A stretch of 64,000 nt of DNA, taken from NCBI RefSeq assembly GCF_018129995.1, contig NZ_JAFCKS010000012.1:1-64000 (forward strand). The letters are read 5' to 3'. How positions within the stretch are numbered: position 1 is the first letter of the stretch; every line of letters begins with the position of its first letter. The notes under the pieces were generated by a model that worked only from the letters and a program-made list of their open reading frames with translations, searched no databases and was not told where the DNA came from. Below, in pieces: positions 34,703 to 43,815 of the stretch. The position numbers were made by a program, and so were the translations under genes. This DNA comes from Bradyrhizobium sp. SZCCT0153. Its GTDB lineage: Bacteria > Pseudomonadota > Alphaproteobacteria > Rhizobiales > Xanthobacteraceae.

Positions 34703-34954
34703 CTAAGTTCTCCCGTATGGAACGTGGCGATCCTACACGATTGCCCAAAGACCGGAACACCCGTCGGGCAAAAACATTCCCGGCATCCCGGCCTATTCGC
34801 CCTGCGGGCGGATGACAAACTTGTCATCCAGATGAACGGAAGCCTGCTGCGGGCTTCAGATTGGGTTCAGTGCGTGCCCTCTAGGCTCCGACCTACGATC
34901 GAAGGGTAGGCGAGAGGGCGCCCGCCTCAAGATCCTTCCAAGAGGAGACGAACC

Positions 34955-35296
34955 ATGTTGAAGACCATTTCCGCAGCCTTGCTCGCAGTTTCCGTGATCG
35001 CAGCTCCGGCCTTCGCCGCCGAGGCCGGCAAGACCACCACGACCGCGCCGGTGATCAAGGCGGACCAGAGCCAGGCCAAGATGTCGACCACCGCCGCGAA
35101 ACCCGACGCCGGCGTCAAGGCTGACGCCAAGGTGGATACCAAGTCGAAGGCGATGAACGCCAATGCCGCGGTCACGCCCGACGAGCACAAGACCGTGCGC
35201 GCGCACCGTCATCACCACAAGCATCTGTCGGCCAAGAAGTCGCCGAAGGCGCAGCCGGACGTGACCAAGCCGGCGACCGTCGAGAAGCGCAGCTAA
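34955..35296 (+). CDS. small secreted His/Lys-rich protein
   Basis: A 113-residue protein with a signal peptide (KTISAALLAVSVIAAPAFAA). The mature chain is disordered, rich in Lys, Ala, Thr and Asp, with a cluster RAHRHHHKHLSAKK that might bind metal ions. AGGAGA precedes ATG 34955 with good spacing. Similar proteins occur often in Bradyrhizobium; function is unknown. Divergent from the TPR gene across 252 bp. Confidence 0.75.
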   Translation: MLKTISAALLAVSVIAAPAFAAEAGKTTTTAPVIKADQSQAKMSTTAAKPDAGVKADAKVDTKSKAMNANAAVTPDEHKTVRAHRHHHKHLSAKKSPKAQPDVTKPATVEKRS

Positions 35297-35501
35297 CGCC
35301 TGATCCCGCGCGGCGGCATCCCATTGCCCGCCGCCGTGTGTGGATTCAGGTCCGACCCGTCGTCTCGGCGCCCGTGCGAAAGCGGACGTCGGCGGCGGGC
35401 CGGTGCGTTGTGCGCGAGCCCTGCCGGCAGGAGCGAATTCCCTTCCCGCAACCTTGGGGCTAGAACGTCTTCCGAGTCTGATTGAGCGGAGAGCGCGACC
35501 G

Positions 35502-35936
35502 GTGGGGCGATTGGCTAAACGTGCGGTGAGCTTGGCATTGATCCTGGTATTGCCGTTGGCGCTCGCGGCATGTTTCGGCAGCGACGGGGACCGTCCAACC
35601 CTGATGGAGGGGACGCAGGCCGGCGGGCCACAGCCGTTCCCCGACAATTTCCGCAGCGATACGCTGGCCCTGATGCGCAGCTATCTGAACAATCCCGTCG
35701 GCGTGCGGGACGCCGGCATGGCCGAACCGGTGCTGCGCGAGGTTGGCGGCCGGCAGTTCTACGTCAGCTGCCTGCACTTCACGCCACGCGAGACTGACGG
35801 CACCTACAAGGCCATGCGGGAGCGCGCGGTCATCTTCGTCAACGGCCGGGCGGACCGCGTCGCCGATCGCACGAGCGAGCAGTGCGCGGGCGCGGTTTAC
35901 GCACCCTTTCCGGAACTGGAAAAGATGACGCGGTAG
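35502..35936 (+). CDS. lipoprotein of unknown function
   Basis: About 144 residues from a GTG start at 35502, which has GGAGAG 8 nt upstream. The N-terminus (RAVSLALILVLPLALAACFG) ends in a canonical LAAC lipobox, so the mature protein should be attached to a membrane by its acylated Cys. The body contains two more cysteines (YVSCLHF and SEQCAGA) that may form a disulfide. No family is recognised. The longer frame from 35340 is intergenic. Confidence 0.72.
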   Translation: MGRLAKRAVSLALILVLPLALAACFGSDGDRPTLMEGTQAGGPQPFPDNFRSDTLALMRSYLNNPVGVRDAGMAEPVLREVGGRQFYVSCLHFTPRETDGTYKAMRERAVIFVNGRADRVADRTSEQCAGAVYAPFPELEKMTR

Positions 35937-36216
35937 CGCAAAGCCCGCCTTCATCGCCTGGTGGTAGGACAGAGGCCGCCGGCGCCGTGGATCACATTTC
36001 GGCGAGCCTTGAACGGGGTGATTTGACCTTGCGACAAATTGTTACGGCAGGTTTTGGGCGGACGACAAAATGAGTCGGCACAAGGCCACGTGATGGAACA
36101 AAATCGCGTTGTTGCCGCTCCGTCACAGTCACGAACGATCAACGTTCCGGCATCGCCGCGAAGCAACCCAATTCACGCCACGTTGTTTCCTGAGTGTCGT
36201 AATTGAAAGAACGGGG

Positions 36217-36936
36217 ATGATGATGAAAACGATTTTGCTGGGTGCAGCTGCCCTGCTTGTGCTGGCGGCGCCGGCCGCAGCAGCCGACATGCAGCCGCGC
36301 ACCTACACCAAGGCTCCGGCCTATACGCCGCCTCAGGTGATCTACAACTGGACCGGTTTCTACATCGGCGGCCATGTCGGCGGCGCCTTCGCCGGCGACG
36401 GCACCTTCCAGTCGAGCGACGCGCGCTTCCTGGGGGGTGTCCAGGGCGGCTTCGACTATCAGTTCGCGCCCAATTGGGTGGTGGGCATCGAGGCCCAGTA
36501 TTCCTGGCTGCCGACCAACAACAACGGCGTCACGTTCCCGCTGGGTACGCAGGTAACGTCCAACACCGATCAGATCGGTTCGGTGACCGGCCGCATCGGC
36601 TACACCTGGGGACCGGCGCTGGTCTACGCCAAGGGCGGTTACGCCTGGCGCAACAACAGCCTGGGCGTCAACGTCGCGGGCGTGCCGCAGACATTCACCA
36701 CCACGGGCAACAGCAAGGACGGGTATACCGTTGGCGCCGGCCTCGAGTACATGTTTGCGCCGAGCTGGTCGGCCAAGGCCGAATACCAGTACTACAACTT
36801 TGGCAGCACGACCTTCACCTCCACCTCCGGTCCGCCCGATGTCATCGGCGTTCGCGGCCGGGAGGACGAACATACCGTCAAGGTCGGTGTGAACTACCGC
36901 TTCGGCTGGGGCGGTCCGGCAGCATCGCGCTACTGA
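36217..36936 (+). CDS. outer-membrane beta-barrel protein, Omp25/RopB type
   Basis: About 239 residues. A signal peptide (KTILLGAAALLVLAAPAAAA) leads into NWTGFYIGGHVGGAF, the conserved first strand of the Omp25/RopB family. Alternating strands follow (DYQFAPNWVVGIEAQYSW; SVTGRIGYTWGPALVYAKGG; SWSAKAEYQYYNFGS), and it ends with HTVKVGVNYRFGWGG plus a short tail. These 8-stranded barrels stabilise the outer membrane of Hyphomicrobiales. Three consecutive in-frame ATGs (36217, 36220, 36223) leave the exact start open. A hairpin terminator lies 25 bp downstream. Confidence 0.88.
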   Translation: MMMKTILLGAAALLVLAAPAAAADMQPRTYTKAPAYTPPQVIYNWTGFYIGGHVGGAFAGDGTFQSSDARFLGGVQGGFDYQFAPNWVVGIEAQYSWLPTNNNGVTFPLGTQVTSNTDQIGSVTGRIGYTWGPALVYAKGGYAWRNNSLGVNVAGVPQTFTTTGNSKDGYTVGAGLEYMFAPSWSAKAEYQYYNFGSTTFTSTSGPPDVIGVRGREDEHTVKVGVNYRFGWGGPAASRY

Positions 36937-36960
36937 CGCGTCGCCAGCGACCACGATCTG

Positions 36961-36988
36961 CCAAAGGCCGGCTCACACCGGCCTTTGG
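36961..36988 (+). terminator. hairpin terminator after the Omp gene
   Basis: A perfect 11-bp stem, CCAAAGGCCGG / CCGGCCTTTGG, with a 6-nt loop, 24 bp after the stop codon. It is followed by CTTGCC rather than a long T-run. Confidence 0.7.
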
Positions 36989-37182
36989 CTTGCCGCCCGG
37001 TTTGCCAGCCGTCTGTTTGTATTGCGTGAACCATCTGGCGCGTCATTTGCAAGCAAACGTTCCGGCGCGCGCTTTCTCACGCGCGTCATGGAGCTTGGGT
37101 AAAGCAAAAATAATTTTTGCCGCTTACGGAACTCGCGCTCCGGAACGCGTTATATGAGAACCGGGCTGGTGGGACGACGGAC

Positions 37183-37425
37183 ATGCGTATCTTGGTGTCG
37201 GCAGTGGTGGTCTTGTGCTTTGTCTCTCTGCCGTGTTCTGCCCAAACAATCCTCAAAATCGAGCCTCTGATGCTGGCACCCTATGAGGTGGCCTTCGTCA
37301 AGGACGCCTCTTGTCCCTCCGGGAAGGTGCTGAAGGTCACCGGCGCGATCCGTGGGCTGCACCGGCGGAAGGCCTGCGTGGCCCTGGCGGGCGAGCAGGC
37401 CTCGCTGGCGACCGCGACGCCCTGA
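37183..37425 (+). CDS. small secreted protein
   Basis: An 80-residue protein with a signal peptide (RILVSAVVVLCFVSLPCSAQ). The mature part contains a cysteine pair (DASCPSGKVLKVTGAI and RRKACVAL) that could form a disulfide. ATG 37183 fits the signal. The family is common in Bradyrhizobium as a DUF-type protein; function is unknown. It stands alone between unrelated genes. Confidence 0.7.
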   Translation: MRILVSAVVVLCFVSLPCSAQTILKIEPLMLAPYEVAFVKDASCPSGKVLKVTGAIRGLHRRKACVALAGEQASLATATP

Positions 37426-37463
37426 GCCCCCGTCGGCTTTGACTTCCGGCTTCGGGCCGGATC

Positions 37464-37718
37464 CTACGAATTCAGCTCAAGCTCCACCCGGGACTGGCGA
37501 TCGGCCTCGGCCTTGTTCTTGGCGGGGTCCTCGCCCTGCGCGGCGCGGCAGGGCTTGATCTCATAATCATTGTCGAGCACCCGGCGTGGCCCGGCGCGGT
37601 CGTCGTCGGCGATGACGTCCACGACCAGACCGCTCCGTTGCGCGATCTTCCAGACGTCGGACTCGCTTGGATAGGCCTTGCTGATCTGGGCGTCGTTGCA
37701 GAACAGGGCGTAGGGCAT
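37464..37718 (-). CDS. hypothetical small cytosolic protein
   Basis: An 84-residue protein (MPYALFCNDAQISKAYPSES). The first 55 residues look like a compact alpha/beta domain with DVWKIAQRSGLVVDVIAD and a late YEIKPC. A charged tail follows. The ATG at 37718 is preferred over the frame's upstream end because residues before it are not protein-like. The family, seen repeatedly in Bradyrhizobium from memory, has no known role. Confidence 0.65.
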   Translation of the reverse strand: MPYALFCNDAQISKAYPSESDVWKIAQRSGLVVDVIADDDRAGPRRVLDNDYEIKPCRAAQGEDPAKNKAEADRQSRVELELNS

Positions 37719-37882
37719 TCTTCCCGCTCCCGGAAAGCCCCTTAACGACTTCAAAGGGCTTGGGGTTCCGGCCGGCGGACCGATCACGCGGCCGTGATCA
37801 GGAGTGCGTGGGTTATGAGTCCTTAACGACTCCTGAATCCCGAAAAAAAGAATCCCCGGGACTCATTTGGCGGAATCAGCGG

Positions 37883-38002
37883 ATGTTTTCGGCCATGACG
37901 AGCGACCTGAAAACCTCCTGCGGGCACATGCTCCTGCCGTTGACGCTGGCGCTGTTAGGTGCCTGCGCGGCCAATCTCTGGCTGGTGTGGTCCTGGCTGT
38001 AG
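37883..38002 (+). CDS. possible 39-residue membrane peptide
   Basis: A short ORF with one hydrophobic segment (LLPLTLALLGACAANLWLVW) near the C-terminus; an inner ATG at 37895 would give 35 residues. The preceding stretch is AT-rich and promoter-like but has only a weak ribosome site. Coding is plausible from the tidy topology, not proven. Confidence 0.3.
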   Translation: MFSAMTSDLKTSCGHMLLPLTLALLGACAANLWLVWSWL

Positions 38003-38023
38003 GCCCTGGCGGGCGGTCCGGCT

Positions 38024-38422
38024 CTACTTTTCGGCCGGCGGGCCGGGCGAGACATCTAGGATGGCGGCGCGCAGCTTGGTCAGGGTGGCCGCGCAATATT
38101 CCTCGCGCTCGCGCTCGAACCGTTCCTGATGCTTGCGGAAATTGGCGATGCGGGCCTGCATCTCGGTTCGGAAGTCGTAGCCCGCGCGCGGCGGTGGGAG
38201 AAGCGAGGGCTGCGGCGGCGGAGCGGGCCGCTCGGACTCGTCGACGGACTTCGTATCGACGGACTTGGTATCGACGGACCTGGCGGAGACGATCTCCACC
38301 GGCGCGGCGGGTGCAGCCGTCGGGATCCCCAGCTGATGGAGGTCATCCTTTTTGCCGGTTACCGATTGGACGAAAGCCATCGTCTGCGCGATCAGCTCGT
38401 CGCGTTCCCTGATCCACTTCAT
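38024..38422 (-). CDS. hypothetical protein with SVDTK repeats and coiled coil
   Basis: A 132-residue cytosolic protein from ATG 38422. It starts KWIRERDELIAQTMAFVQSV. The middle contains a short repeat (SVDTKSVDTKSVDE, with an earlier RSVDTK) encoded by near-identical DNA at about 38238-38282, then a Pro-rich hinge. The last 60 residues are a charged helix (FRTEMQARIANFRKHQERFE) likely to form a coiled coil. No family is recognised. Divergent from the 54-residue gene at 38525. Confidence 0.65.
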   Translation of the reverse strand: MKWIRERDELIAQTMAFVQSVTGKKDDLHQLGIPTAAPAAPVEIVSARSVDTKSVDTKSVDESERPAPPPQPSLLPPPRAGYDFRTEMQARIANFRKHQERFEREREEYCAATLTKLRAAILDVSPGPPAEK

Positions 38423-38524
38423 TGGTGCACCTTTGCTGTGGCTATTCCAGCAAAGCCGGCCGGCCAAATCAAGAAGATGTCCGGTGGGGATTGCATATTC
38501 TTCCCGCCCGCCCGACAGTGGGGG

Positions 38525-38689
38525 ATGGATGCCAAAGCGGACCATTCGGACGAAGCGATGGGCCTGAGGCTCGTCCGCGCGTTCCTGTTGCTGTCGCCCG
38601 ACAAACGGGCGGAGGTGATCGCGTTCGCGGAGGAATTGGCGCGCGCCCAACGCCGTCCCGATGAGGCCGCGGAAGTCTCGCCGAGGTGA
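38525..38689 (+). CDS. small hypothetical protein
   Basis: A 54-residue protein, MDAKADHSDEAMGLRLVRAF, continuing LLLSPDKRAEVIAFAEELAR. It is predicted to be two short helices, amphipathic and soluble. Similar short regulators recur in this genus, from memory. The longer frame starting at 38129 is antisense to the coiled-coil gene. Coding is likely from composition alone. Confidence 0.5.
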   Translation: MDAKADHSDEAMGLRLVRAFLLLSPDKRAEVIAFAEELARAQRRPDEAAEVSPR

Positions 38690-38692
38690 GCG

Positions 38693-38911
38693 CTACCGCT
38701 CTCGCGGATTGAGGTTGGGCTCGAACGGCGCCCCGACCACCCGAACCGGCGTCGGAGCGGTCACGTCGATCGCCGCCCTCTCAGCCATCTGCCTTGCCGG
38801 AGCGGGCCCGGGTGCCGGTTCGAGCAGCGCAACTGCGCCGGCCAAGGCGCCGCAGCACAGCGTCACCGTCGCCAGCAGAAACATGTTTCGGTTTTCTTCC
38901 CTGATCCGCAT
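38693..38911 (-). CDS. small membrane-anchored protein
   Basis: A 72-residue protein. After a charged start (MRIREENRN) comes one hydrophobic segment (FLLATVTLCCGALAGAVALL) and a Pro/Ala-rich periplasmic tail ending NLNPRER. Probably a single-pass inner-membrane protein. No family is recognised. The stop lies 3 bp from the convergent 38525 gene. Confidence 0.55.
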   Translation of the reverse strand: MRIREENRNMFLLATVTLCCGALAGAVALLEPAPGPAPARQMAERAAIDVTAPTPVRVVGAPFEPNLNPRER

Positions 38912-39119
38912 GGGCCGACAACTGCCGACGCCGGCGACCGGTTCCGGCCGCCGATGCCTGATTGCGCCCTGAAAACAGGCTGAAGCTGACGCAAAGCTTA
39001 CGCCAAAACTCCAATTGGTTAGTTTTCCGTAAGACTACCCGCGGCATTTGGCATCAAATCTTAACGTCCGCTGGTTCCAATGCCCGTTGCTGGGATTATG
39101 CGTCGGCGGAACGGCTGTG

Positions 39120-40817
39120 ATGAGCTTTTTGAACAATCTGAAGATCGTGTGGAAGGTCGCGCTGATCGTGGCCGTGATGGGATGCGCGCTCGTCGCCGTC
39201 GCCGCATTCGGTACGCGCCAACTCTCCGCGACCGTCGACGGCTTCGCCGAACTCTCCGCCTTGCAATCCTCGGCGCTCAACCTGACGCGGGCCCAGCGCC
39301 GTGCCGAGACCTATCATGCCGCGCTCTATGCGGTCTTCACCGAGGCGACGGAGGCGGGCAACGCCAACCGCCTCAAGACCGCGGCCCAGAATCGTGACGA
39401 GATCAGTCAATTCCTGGCCGCAGCGGAGCAGGACGATCCGGCACGCGCAAGCGACATCAAGGGCATCGGCGACCAGCTCAAGGGTGTGTTCAGCGGTTGC
39501 GACCCGGTGCTCCAGGCCGGCTCGCAAGCGAGCAACCCGGAAGAGAACGCAAAGGCCGCCGCCCGGGCGCACAAGGAGTGCGATCCGTTGATCGACGCGG
39601 CCTTGGCGCGCATCGTCAAGTTTACGGGCGAGACCGCCAAAGCGGTCGCCAAGCGCAAGGAAGCTATCGAGCGCGACGCCAAATCCGCGACCTCGACCGT
39701 GATGGGCGTCAGCGCCGGTGGCCTGATCGTCGGCATCGCGATTGCACTGTTCATCGGCCTCAAGGCGATGTCGCAGCCGATCGCCCGGCTCAAGCTTGCC
39801 ATGGAGGGGCTCGCCAGCAACGATCTCAAGTTCGATGTGCCCGAGAAGGGCCGCAGCGACGAGATCGGCGACATGGCCAGGACGGTCGAAATCTTCAAGA
39901 CCAACGGACTCGAGGTCGAGCGCCTCAAGGCCGCGCAGGTCGAAGTTGAGAAACAGGCCGCCGAGCAGCGCAAGCGCGACATGGTCGACCTTGCCGACGG
40001 CTTTGAGCGCGCGGTCGGCGAGATCATCGAGACGGTGGGCTCGGCGTCCACCGAGCTCGAGGCATCGTCCTCGACACTGGCCACCACGGCGCAGCGCGCG
40101 CAGGAACTGACGTCGGTCGTCGCGCTCGCCTCGGGTGAAGCCACCGGCAACGTGCAGTCGGTTGCGACCGCCACGGAAGAGCTGTCCTCCTCCGTCAACG
40201 AGATCAGCCGGCAGGTGCAGGAATCCGCGCGGATGGCGGGCGAAGCCGTCACCCAGGCCCGCACGACGACGGAGCGCGTCAGCGAGCTCTCGGTCGCGGC
40301 GACGCGCATCGGCGACGTCGTCGAGCTGATCAACACCATTGCCGGCCAGACCAACCTTCTGGCGCTCAATGCCACGATCGAGGCGGCACGTGCCGGCGAG
40401 GCCGGCCGCGGTTTTGCGGTCGTCGCCTCCGAGGTGAAGACGCTGGCCGAGCAGACCGCGAAGGCGACCGGCGAGATCAGCCAGCAGATTTCCGGCATCC
40501 AGACCGCGACCCAGGAATCCGTCAACGCGATCCGCGACATCTCCGCGACCATCGAGCGGCTTTCGGAGGTGTCCTCGACCATCGCCGCGGCCGTCGAGGA
40601 GCAGGGCGCTGCGACCCAGGAGATCTCGCGCAACGTGCAGCAGGCCGCGCACGGCACCCAGCAGGTCTCCACCAACATCACCGACGTGCAGCGCGGCGCG
40701 GCCGAGACCGGCTCGGCCTCCTCGCAGGTGCTTTCCACCGCCAAGATGCTGGCGACCGACAGCAACCGGCTGAAGGACGAAGTCGGAAAATTCCTCCGCA
40801 CGGTGCGCGCCGCGTAG
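39120..40817 (+). CDS. methyl-accepting chemotaxis protein
   Basis: A 565-residue inner-membrane chemoreceptor. TM1 is at about 10-30 and TM2 at about 194-218, bracketing a periplasmic helical sensor of about 160 residues that contains two cysteines (FSGCDPVLQ and HKECDPLID). A HAMP domain follows (about 218-275). The cytoplasmic signalling tip INTIAGQTNLLALNATIEAA and ARAGEAGRGFAVVASEVKTL lies at about 405-440, where CheA/CheW bind. The start ATG at 39120 gives a normal N-terminal helix. No che genes are adjacent, so it joins a distant array. Confidence 0.95.
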   Translation: MSFLNNLKIVWKVALIVAVMGCALVAVAAFGTRQLSATVDGFAELSALQSSALNLTRAQRRAETYHAALYAVFTEATEAGNANRLKTAAQNRDEISQFLAAAEQDDPARASDIKGIGDQLKGVFSGCDPVLQAGSQASNPEENAKAAARAHKECDPLIDAALARIVKFTGETAKAVAKRKEAIERDAKSATSTVMGVSAGGLIVGIAIALFIGLKAMSQPIARLKLAMEGLASNDLKFDVPEKGRSDEIGDMARTVEIFKTNGLEVERLKAAQVEVEKQAAEQRKRDMVDLADGFERAVGEIIETVGSASTELEASSSTLATTAQRAQELTSVVALASGEATGNVQSVATATEELSSSVNEISRQVQESARMAGEAVTQARTTTERVSELSVAATRIGDVVELINTIAGQTNLLALNATIEAARAGEAGRGFAVVASEVKTLAEQTAKATGEISQQISGIQTATQESVNAIRDISATIERLSEVSSTIAAAVEEQGAATQEISRNVQQAAHGTQQVSTNITDVQRGAAETGSASSQVLSTAKMLATDSNRLKDEVGKFLRTVRAA

Positions 40818-40854
40818 TCTGCGCGGCGGCGGCCATCCGTTGCGCCGGCAATAG

Positions 40855-40968
40855 CTACCGCGCCAGCAGAAATGCAAGCGCGATGACGAGCAGCACGGCC
40901 GTCATGATGATGGCCGTCGCCGCGCCAGCGGCGATCCTGGCCTTTTCTTTTGTTGTGGTGGGGCGCAT
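40855..40968 (-). CDS. 37-residue single-pass membrane peptide
   Basis: An ORF of 38 codons. Its product MRPTTTKEKARIAAGAATAI continues into IMTAVLLVIALAFLLAR, a positively charged cytosolic head and one clean transmembrane helix. The topology obeys the positive-inside rule and the ORF fills the gap between the chemoreceptor and the methyltransferase. No strong ribosome site is visible. Probably a real small protein; function unknown. Confidence 0.5.
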   Translation of the reverse strand: MRPTTTKEKARIAAGAATAIIMTAVLLVIALAFLLAR

Positions 40969-41079
40969 GTGGTCCGGACGAGACGGGTGATTTGAGCGAG
41001 TTCGCTTCGGACGATTTCGGACAGCTCGCTTTGCCTGTATAGTGCGGCTGCGCCGGAATTTCGACTAGCGTCCTGTCCA

Positions 41080-41793
41080 ATGACCGCCAATCGTCCACCC
41101 GTGCTTGCCCATGAGCGGTTCGTCGCCGACCGCGACAATTTCGCGGGCCTCGATCTCGCCGCGCGGTTCGAGCGGATCGAGCGGACAAACCTGTGGGGCG
41201 CGGCCACTTCGGTGTCGGGCCTCGGCTCGGAGGACTGCGCGACCGCCGCGATCGGCGAGGCGCTTCCCGCACTGCTGCAACGGCTCGGCGCGCGCTCGCT
41301 GCTCGATGCGCCCTGCGGCGATGCGGGCTGGATCGGCCGCCTGAAGCTCGATCTCGACTACACCGGCATCGACATCGTGCCGTCGCTGATCGAGGCCAAT
41401 CGCGAGCGCACGGCGCGGGGCGAACTGGCCGGCCGCTTCCGCGTCGCCGACATCACGCGTGATGAGCTGCCGACTGCCGATTTGATCCTGTGCCGTGACT
41501 GCCTGGTTCATCTGAGCTTCGACAACATTGCCCGCGCCATCACGAATTTTCGTGCGAGCGGCGCGCGCTTCCTGCTGGTCACGACGTTTCCCGAATGGAC
41601 CGGCAATCGCGATTGCGAGGACGGCGACTGGCGTGCCTTGAACATGGAGACGGCGCCGTTCAACTGGCCGGTGCCGCGCGAACTGATCAATGAGGGGTGC
41701 GAGGAGGGCGGCGGCGGTTGGCGCGACAAGAGCCTCGGGCTTTGGCGGCTCGATGAATTGCCCGATCGCGTCCGCATTGCCACGGGGATGTGA
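41080..41793 (+). CDS. SAM-dependent methyltransferase
   Basis: A 237-residue cytosolic protein. The class I Rossmann motif I is SLLDAPCGDAGWIGRL, followed by DYTGIDIVPSLIEANRE (acidic loop binding the ribose) and LILCRDCLVHLSFDNIARA (motif IV region). The C-terminal part (WPVPRELINEGCEEG) is similar to uncharacterised rhizobial methyltransferases. The substrate is unknown. The PQQ/haem dehydrogenase starts 102 bp downstream on the same strand. Confidence 0.85.
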   Translation: MTANRPPVLAHERFVADRDNFAGLDLAARFERIERTNLWGAATSVSGLGSEDCATAAIGEALPALLQRLGARSLLDAPCGDAGWIGRLKLDLDYTGIDIVPSLIEANRERTARGELAGRFRVADITRDELPTADLILCRDCLVHLSFDNIARAITNFRASGARFLLVTTFPEWTGNRDCEDGDWRALNMETAPFNWPVPRELINEGCEEGGGGWRDKSLGLWRLDELPDRVRIATGM

Positions 41794-41895
41794 CGGACGC
41801 AGGCGGAGCCTCCGTTGCTTCGGCGATCGCCGCTGCGCTACACTTTGGATTGCATCAAGCCGTCTCGCGTTGCCGTGACGATTCCGGAGCACACC

Positions 41896-43734
41896 ATGAG
41901 ACCGAGTGTTGTGGTCGTGGCCATGCTGATCTGGTGCTGCGCGCCGGCACTGGCGCAGCAGGACGGCGGCGCGCTCTACGCAAGCCATTGCGCCCAATGT
42001 CACGATGGCGGTGATGCCCAAAGCCGTGTGCCGACCCGCAGTGCCATGCAGGCGATGTCGTTCGATCACGTGCTGGGGACACTGACCTCCGGCGGCATGG
42101 CGGCGATGGTGAAGGAGCGCAGCGACGAGGAACGCCGCGCGATTGCTGCCTTCGTGACCGGCAAGGCCGCGACCGGCGGCGTCGCAGCCGACGCGGCAGG
42201 ACGCTGCACGCAGCAGGTCAGCTTCTTTCCGCAACCGCTCGATGGTCCACGCTGGAACGGATGGGGCGTCGATGCTGCCAACAGCCGCTTCCAGCCGTCC
42301 GACATGGCCGGGTTGACCGCGGAAGAGGTGCCGCGTCTGCGGCTGAAATGGGCTTACGCCTTTCCCGGCGCCTCGGTGTCCTTTGCGCCGCCGACCATCG
42401 TCGGCGGCCTGCTGTTCATCGGCGGCACTGACCGCAAGGTGCACGCGCTTGACGCGCGAAGCGGCTGCACGCTGTGGACGTTGGCGACCGATGCCGCGGT
42501 GCGCGCCGCGATCAGCTTCGCGCCGGTTCCCGGCACCGATCAGTTCGCGATCTTCTTCGGCGATTTGCGCGCCAATGCCTATGCCGTGAACGCGCTGACC
42601 GGCGCGCTGATCTGGAAGACGAAGGTCGAGGAGCATCCGGCCGCGCGCATCACCGGCGCGCCGACGCTGCACTCCGGCGTGCTCTACGTGCCGGTGTCCT
42701 CGCTCGAGGAGGCCGCCGGCTCGCAAGCCAGTTACGAATGCTGCACCTTCCGCGGCAGCGTGGTGGCGCTGGAGGCCGTGACCGGCAAGCTGGTGTGGCA
42801 GGCCTACACGATCCCCGAGGTGCCGCATCCGACCGGCAAGAATACCAGAGGCACGCAGCTGTTCGGCCCGTCCGGCGCCGCGGTATGGTCGGCACCGACG
42901 ATCGATCCGAAGCGCAACGCCGTCTACGTCGCGACCAGCAATTCCTACTCGAATCCGCCGGCCGCAACCGCCGATGCGATCCTCGCGTTCGAGCTTGCGA
43001 CCGGAAAGCTGCTCTGGAAGCAGCAGGCGACCCCGAAGGACGCCTTCATCGTGGCGTGCTATGCCGCGGACAAGACCAATTGTCCTGAGGATCACGGGCC
43101 CGATCACGATTTCGGCCAGTCGCCGATCCTCGTGACCTTGCGCGACGACAGGCGAGTTCTTGCCATCGCGCAGAAGTCCGGTGTCGTGCATGCGCTCGAC
43201 CCTGACGATGGCGGCAAGATCCTGTGGCAGACGCGGATCGGGAAGGGCGGTGCGCTCGGCGGCAGCGAATGGGGCTCGGCCGCCGACCAGGACCGCATCT
43301 ATGTCGCGAACTCCGACGTGCGTTTCCTGCGCGACGGCACGCGGCAACTGGATTCTACACAAGGTGGCGGCCTGTTCGGCGTCGATCTCGCCAGCGGGAA
43401 AATTGCGATGGAAGTGTCTCCCGTCGCCTGCGGCGATCGTCTCCAATGCAGCCCCGCGCTGTCGGCGGCGGTAAGCCTGATCCCCGGTGTCGTGTTCTCC
43501 GGCGGCGTCAGCGGCTTCCTGCGCGCCTACGCCACTGCCGACGGCAAGCTGCTGTGGGAGTTCGATACCGCGCGAGACTATACGGCTGTGAACGGCGTCC
43601 CCGCTCACGGCGGCGCGATCGACGGCCCCGGGCCGATCATCGCTGGCGGCATGCTCTACACCAATTCCGGCTACGGCCAGTGGAGCGGTGTTGCCGGCAA
43701 TGTGCTGCTGGCGTTCGAGGTGGGGAAGGAGTGA
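41896..43734 (+). CDS. periplasmic PQQ/haem dehydrogenase, polyvinyl-alcohol-dehydrogenase-like
   Basis: A 612-residue exported quinohaemoprotein. A signal peptide (VVVVAMLIWCCAPALAQ) precedes a cytochrome c domain with Cys32-Ala-Gln-Cys35-His36. From about 110 on comes a PQQ-type beta-propeller with many WxxxLDxxTGxxLW-like blades (TDRKVHALDARSGCTLW; NAYAVNALTGALIWKTKV). An adjacent cysteine pair, Cys282-Cys283 in SYECCTFRG, recalls the disulfide ring of PQQ dehydrogenases. This order, haem domain first, is that of polyvinyl alcohol dehydrogenases; the natural substrate here is probably another alcohol. ATG 41896 fits the signal. Confidence 0.87.
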   Translation: MRPSVVVVAMLIWCCAPALAQQDGGALYASHCAQCHDGGDAQSRVPTRSAMQAMSFDHVLGTLTSGGMAAMVKERSDEERRAIAAFVTGKAATGGVAADAAGRCTQQVSFFPQPLDGPRWNGWGVDAANSRFQPSDMAGLTAEEVPRLRLKWAYAFPGASVSFAPPTIVGGLLFIGGTDRKVHALDARSGCTLWTLATDAAVRAAISFAPVPGTDQFAIFFGDLRANAYAVNALTGALIWKTKVEEHPAARITGAPTLHSGVLYVPVSSLEEAAGSQASYECCTFRGSVVALEAVTGKLVWQAYTIPEVPHPTGKNTRGTQLFGPSGAAVWSAPTIDPKRNAVYVATSNSYSNPPAATADAILAFELATGKLLWKQQATPKDAFIVACYAADKTNCPEDHGPDHDFGQSPILVTLRDDRRVLAIAQKSGVVHALDPDDGGKILWQTRIGKGGALGGSEWGSAADQDRIYVANSDVRFLRDGTRQLDSTQGGGLFGVDLASGKIAMEVSPVACGDRLQCSPALSAAVSLIPGVVFSGGVSGFLRAYATADGKLLWEFDTARDYTAVNGVPAHGGAIDGPGPIIAGGMLYTNSGYGQWSGVAGNVLLAFEVGKE

Positions 43735-43815
43735 GGGCGAACACCGTCCCGGATTTGCGCTCCGCTCCATCCGGGCTGAAGCACCCGTCGGCCAACGAAC
43801 GAGGAAGGAGTTTCG

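Noticed and set aside
41065..43770. 901-codon minus-strand frame
   Set aside because: Antisense to the methyltransferase and PQQ dehydrogenase; no recognisable motifs.
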